NCBI GenBank assembly: GCA_025200525.1
Contig: CM045767.1
Span: 115,008,021-115,072,020 of the forward strand
DNA: 64,000 nt
Direction: 5' to 3'
Source of the DNA: Camellia lanceoleosa
Lineage: Eukaryota > Streptophyta > Magnoliopsida > Ericales > Theaceae
Shown: one piece after another, positions 60,901 through 64,000 of the stretch
How the letters are laid out: each line of letters opens with the position of its first letter
Position numbering within the stretch: the first letter of the stretch is position 1
Notes under the pieces: generated by a model
The model's database searches: none
What the model saw: only the letters and a program-made list of their open reading frames with translations
What the model was told of the DNA's origin: nothing
Made by a program: the position numbers and the translations under genes

Positions 60901-63900
60901 GTTGCCTCTACAACTTGACCGCTGCAGGTATTGTCTCTGCAACTTGACTTGAGTATTTTCCTTCGTGGAGTCTGTTTGGACCCTTGGCGGGTCGGACCTG
61001 CTTCGGCCCATTGTTGGCCCACTTTCCTTGGGCTTTAGCCCATGTTCCTTCAGCCATTCTTGGTCGCCTCAAGGGGGCAACCCCAACACTTAGGCTCATA
61101 CTTAATTTGGAGCTTAATTTCTGACCCTCTACAGGTTTTTAAATTAAAAAAATAGTTTTTCAATTTTCTGCATTTTGCTTTTGTATTTTTGTCTTTAATA
61201 ATTTTTAAAATATTTTCATCAATTTTTTTAACTTATTAGATATGCTTAATCTAGATACACCAAAAAGTAAAATATTTATGAAAAAAGTTGAATGAAGACC
61301 CCCCCCCCCCCCCAAAAAAAAAAAAAACTACCCACTTTTTTGTTTTTTTTGCTAGTCTTATTTTTTTCTTTCCTTTTTTGGATTAATTACATTTTACCTC
61401 GTAGTTTAGCCAAAACACACATTAGCTCCTTGAAGTTTAAAAATATACACTTAACCTCCTTATGGTCTAAGGTAAAATGCAAAGTTAAACTCTGTTAAAG
61501 AAATTTTACAAAATGTCTATACTGCCCCTTTTTTTTTTCCAATTTTCTTATCAATGCCAGCATCACTACAAACTCTCTCTCTAAAAATTATACAGCATCA
61601 CAAACCCTTTCCAAAGCCAAATCCTTTACCAATTACACTTACCAAACTCACACCCATCTCCTTCTTTCTCTTGTGAAATAATACATATAGACGCCTATGG
61701 TGTTTCCATGAACTTCTCCCAATGGTACGATTTTGGATTTGATGGTTTTGGGTTTCAATAGATGGCTTACAGTAATAAACCGAGAAACATTTTGAATCTC
61801 TAACTTTACAAATAAACACAGCTGCCTCATTGAAAGATGCTCATGTGTGTTTAGTTAACATTCTAAAAAAAATTATAAAGAAAAAAAAAAAAAACTCTTA
61901 GCTTTTATTTGCACGTCGTTGTCAAAGAGAAAGTTATCTTCACAAGTGTGTGAAGGTACATGTGCAATTGAAAAAAGTATTGCCTCCTTTGGGTTTCTTG
62001 ATTGAGAAAGGTGGGAGTTGTGTGTAAGTGCCTCTGTACACATGTGTGTAATGACAAGGAAAAATGATGGTTTCAGCAATGGTGGGCTTGGGTTGTTGGA
62101 GGAAGTGAGGGGGGCAAGGAGATGAAAGAGAGGAGATGGAGCGTGAACTGTGCAACAGTGAAGGGGAGGAGGTGGAAGGAACAAGAAAATGAAGAAAAGA
62201 AGGGAAAATAAAAGGGCAAAAGACTCGTATATCACTCATGTCCTGTCACATGCACTTAATTTAGTGCTTGTTACACAAACAGTTAAGTTTGACAGAATTC
62301 GTTACTTTTGCATTTTACTCCGAACTACAACCATATGTATATTTCAAACCCATAGGGATGTAAGCAAAACCACAATGAGGTAAAGTGTAATTAACACCCC
62401 ATAGGACCCCTAAGGGCTAGAACAAGGATTTAATGCATTATCTTTTTATACAATATCCGTCAGGGGATGCTGGATCCAGTGCGGAGAGGACTAAAGAGAG
62501 AGAACAAGGCCGAGCCAACTACCAATCCAGAGATTTGTGTAATGCTACATAATATTGTTGAGCTGCTTTTTTTAATCTTTAGAGGCCTATTTTCAGTCAG
62601 AATGATGCTTTTTATAAATTATGCAAGTCATTATACTTATTGTTAAAAGTACGCAATTTTACAAATGAAAAGCTTTTTCTAGTTTTTCGGTTTCTGTTAT
62701 TCTTCTTTAGTGTCTTGTGTGCCTTGAAAATCCTCTTTAGTGACTTGTGTGCCTTGAAAATCCAAAAGCATCAACCAATTATTCAAGATTTGTTATGCCA
62801 TATCTTTAAATGCAAGTGTAAAATTGAACATATATTAGGGGATCCCTCAAATAAATCATACATTGACATGCCTTCTCTACTGCCTCCAACCTAAAAAGCA
62901 AGGACACGTAGATTTAAGAAAAATGCAAGACACGACACGTTGGGACATGTGCAAAACATATAAATTTTATATATTTATTACATGTCGTATTTTTAAATAT
63001 TTAATATTAATTTAATGTCAAATATTTAATTTTATCAAATTTATCAACTTTAGGTATGTTATTTTAGTAAATATATATATAATTTAATTTTTGAAAAAAC
63101 TAATCCTCAGCGTGTTGCAATGTATCTACAACATGTCCCAAGTGTCCCAACATGTCCAATACGTGTTTGGAGCATGTCCGGTGCGTGTCCGCGTCCGACA
63201 CATGTACGTCATCTCCAGAGAGGTGTCCATGCTTCATAGCTCCAATATAAATTTTTGTCAGCCTTCCTTTTCTCCTAACAATACCTTCACCTTGAAAGTC
63301 AACACCGTGTATGGGCAGCCATTGGTTTTGTTTCAATTGGTAAAATGCAAATCATATTTAGATGCTTCAACACATTTTTTTTTCCATCTGCTGAATAATC
63401 ATTTTAGCAACACCATTTTCTTCAAGCTCTTTCTTTACTGCCCAAAAGCCTATGTCACAGCATTGCTACTAGTTTAAAAAATATTTCACCTCATTTAACG
63501 TGAGGTACAACAACAATACTCCAGCATGCATTTTCCCATCTCATCCAAAACCATCAGTCAGGTCCTCTTTTATACCCCATCCTTATAGATGATTTATTAG
63601 TTATGTCAGTTTATCAACCACATTGGCTAGTTTTGAGCCAATAGCCACTTATGTACAGATGCTATCACTAATTACTCCTCATTTGATAATAAATCAAGTA
63701 TTAAACACACATCCGATGAATAAGAGGCATAATCTGCTTAAAAAATAGACAATCAAGACTGGCAAAATTTGAATTTACTCACAGTTTCAAAGTTGATAGG
63801 ATCCATCTCCTTGAGCTTCTGCACATGGCCTTGTGTGTCTGGATCAAAGACACTTCCCATGAAGCTATAGACTTAGGCGAAATCTGGTATACCTAAAAAA

Positions 63901-64000
63901 AATTTAACTGAAAAGCATAAGTGTATGAGAGGAATAACAGATGAGTTATTTTATTCATGAGTTTTACGTAGTTGAATAAATGAATACTACTTCAGCCAGA
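57931..64000 (-). CDS. REVEILLE-type (LHY/CCA1-like) MYB factor, C-terminal exons, partial
   Basis: Three exons of a RVE6/RVE8-like clock transcription factor; the MYB DNA-binding part lies beyond the right edge. Exon 63892-63783 encodes the conserved block [18 protein letters not shown] then [11 protein letters not shown]. Exon 58246-58187 encodes [20 protein letters not shown]. Exon 58026-57931 encodes [19 protein letters not shown] and ends at a TGA. Splice sites are GT/AG (TTTTAG^GTATACC, ACT^GTGAGT, GTACAG^GCTTTG, ATT^GTAAGT) and phases agree. The C-terminal region of this family carries conserved protein-interaction sequence. Oddity: codon 63875-63873 is TAA within PDFA-stop-VYSF, where family members have Glu, so translation would stop before the conserved block. 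Either a pseudogene, a truncated form, or a base error. The intron 58247-63782 is 5.5 kb and full of repeats. Confidence 0.82.
58247..58500. other. Distal part of the large RVE intron
   Basis: Ordinary AT-rich intron-like sequence next to the acceptor at 58247. No feature recognised except a GCATGCATGC run near 58432. Confidence 0.5.
58500..61088 (-). mobile_element. GC-rich repeat element in the intron, probably LTR-derived
   Basis: On the minus strand it starts TGTTGGGGTTGCCCCC at 61088, an LTR-like start. After a long U3-like region of tandem repeats there is CTATAAATAGG (about 58712-58722) and a pyrimidine-rich leader. No gag or pol was found, and neither the other end nor a target duplication could be fixed. 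Short frames within it are by-products of the repeats. Confidence 0.5.
59138..60860. repeat. Two tandem copies of a 0.9-kb unit
   Basis: The block starting CCCTTAGCCACCTAACCACA at 59141 recurs at 60043 (period 902 bp). The two copies follow each other closely: the ACTAAGGCAGGTCCATGACC block, the CTGCTATCAG/CTGCTATTAG series and the CAACTTAGTTGCTTCGG block. Within each copy, GAATACTTGGAATGGCGGCG modules repeat, four in the first and two in the second. TTGCCTCTGCAACTTGACCG-type units continue to 60945. Confidence 0.85.
61300..61327 (+). repeat. Poly-C followed by poly-A
   Basis: A run of about 15 C directly followed by about 13 A, near the border of the GC-rich repeat and the inverted-repeat element. 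It may be a site of uncertain length in the assembly. Confidence 0.7.
61379..62398. mobile_element. Inverted-repeat DNA element, about 1.0 kb, in the intron
   Basis: The left 120 bp and the reverse complement of the right 130 bp share TTAATTACA.TTTACCTC, AAAATGCAAA, TATACA and related blocks in order. The interior contains only chance frames. This is the general structure of a non-autonomous MULE; the flanking duplication was not determined. Confidence 0.6.
62399..63782. other. Proximal part of the large RVE intron
   Basis: No gene recognised. A 38-bp tandem repeat (TCTTTAGTGTCTTGTGTGCCTTGAAAATCC type) lies at 62704-62765. Between about 62903 and 63205 there are scattered GTGTCC/GGACAC words in both orientations, perhaps a small inverted-repeat element. 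Confidence 0.45.

Noticed and set aside
1..64000. tRNA, rRNA, CRISPR or prokaryotic defence systems
   Set aside because: None was recognised by eye; the gene structure and repeats are those of a plant nuclear genome.

Overview
The window is plant nuclear DNA, most probably from a eudicot. It is AT-rich, its genes have introns, and the recognisable host sequences are plant families: a UGT85-type glycosyltransferase relic, an RF-like pentatricopeptide repeat (PPR) gene, and a REVEILLE/LHY-CCA1-like clock transcription factor. More than three quarters of the window is transposable elements, several of them nested. I cannot name the species.

Layout. 1-5.8 kb: AT-rich spacer with a copia LTR remnant, a UGT85 relic (minus strand) and one or two MITEs. 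5.8-24.3 kb: an 18.5-kb Ty3/gypsy chromovirus-like retrotransposon (LTRs about 2.16 kb, 5-bp target duplication AATCT). A second, related 8.7-kb element (LTRs about 1.6 kb, duplication ACAAC) is inserted in its leader in the same orientation. Both are decayed. 24.6-26.4 kb: an RF-like PPR gene (minus) with one frameshift and one in-frame stop, so probably a pseudogene. 26.7-49.5 kb: a 22.8-kb Mutator-like element (MULE) with degenerate terminal inverted repeats and a perfect 10-bp target duplication, TATAAGTTAA. 49.5-55 kb: AT-rich spacer with small Helitrons and inverted-repeat elements. 55.07-57.36 kb: a solo LTR (minus, duplication TTTAT) related to the two retrotransposons. 57.9 kb to the right edge: the 3' exons of a REVEILLE-type gene (minus), with one 5.5-kb intron filled by repeats.

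The main discovery is the MULE. It holds two converging genes: a MURA-type transposase (plus, 28.2-30.9 kb) and a ten-exon gene (minus, 47.5 to 32.4 kb) whose C-terminus is a ULP1/C48-type SUMO-protease-like domain with His, Asp, Gln and Cys of the catalytic site all readable. This combination matches the Kaonashi type of MULE known from Arabidopsis. A 10.65-kb Helitron lies inside the last protease exon, a few codons after the catalytic Cys. Removing it at its A^T target restores one uninterrupted reading frame to a stop codon. The non-coding parts of the MULE are packed with a short motif, about AGAGAAAATT, on both arms. Both MULE genes are now broken, mostly by TAA/TGA codons of the kind expected from cytosine deamination.

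Two other observations stand out. The LTR of the inner retrotransposon carries a plant snRNA-type upstream sequence element 33 bp before a TATA box, the spacing of RNA polymerase II snRNA promoters. The LTRs of the outer element and the solo LTR carry clusters of the palindrome CGCTCGAGCG, about 5 copies and about 14 copies respectively. All counts and alignments were made by eye.
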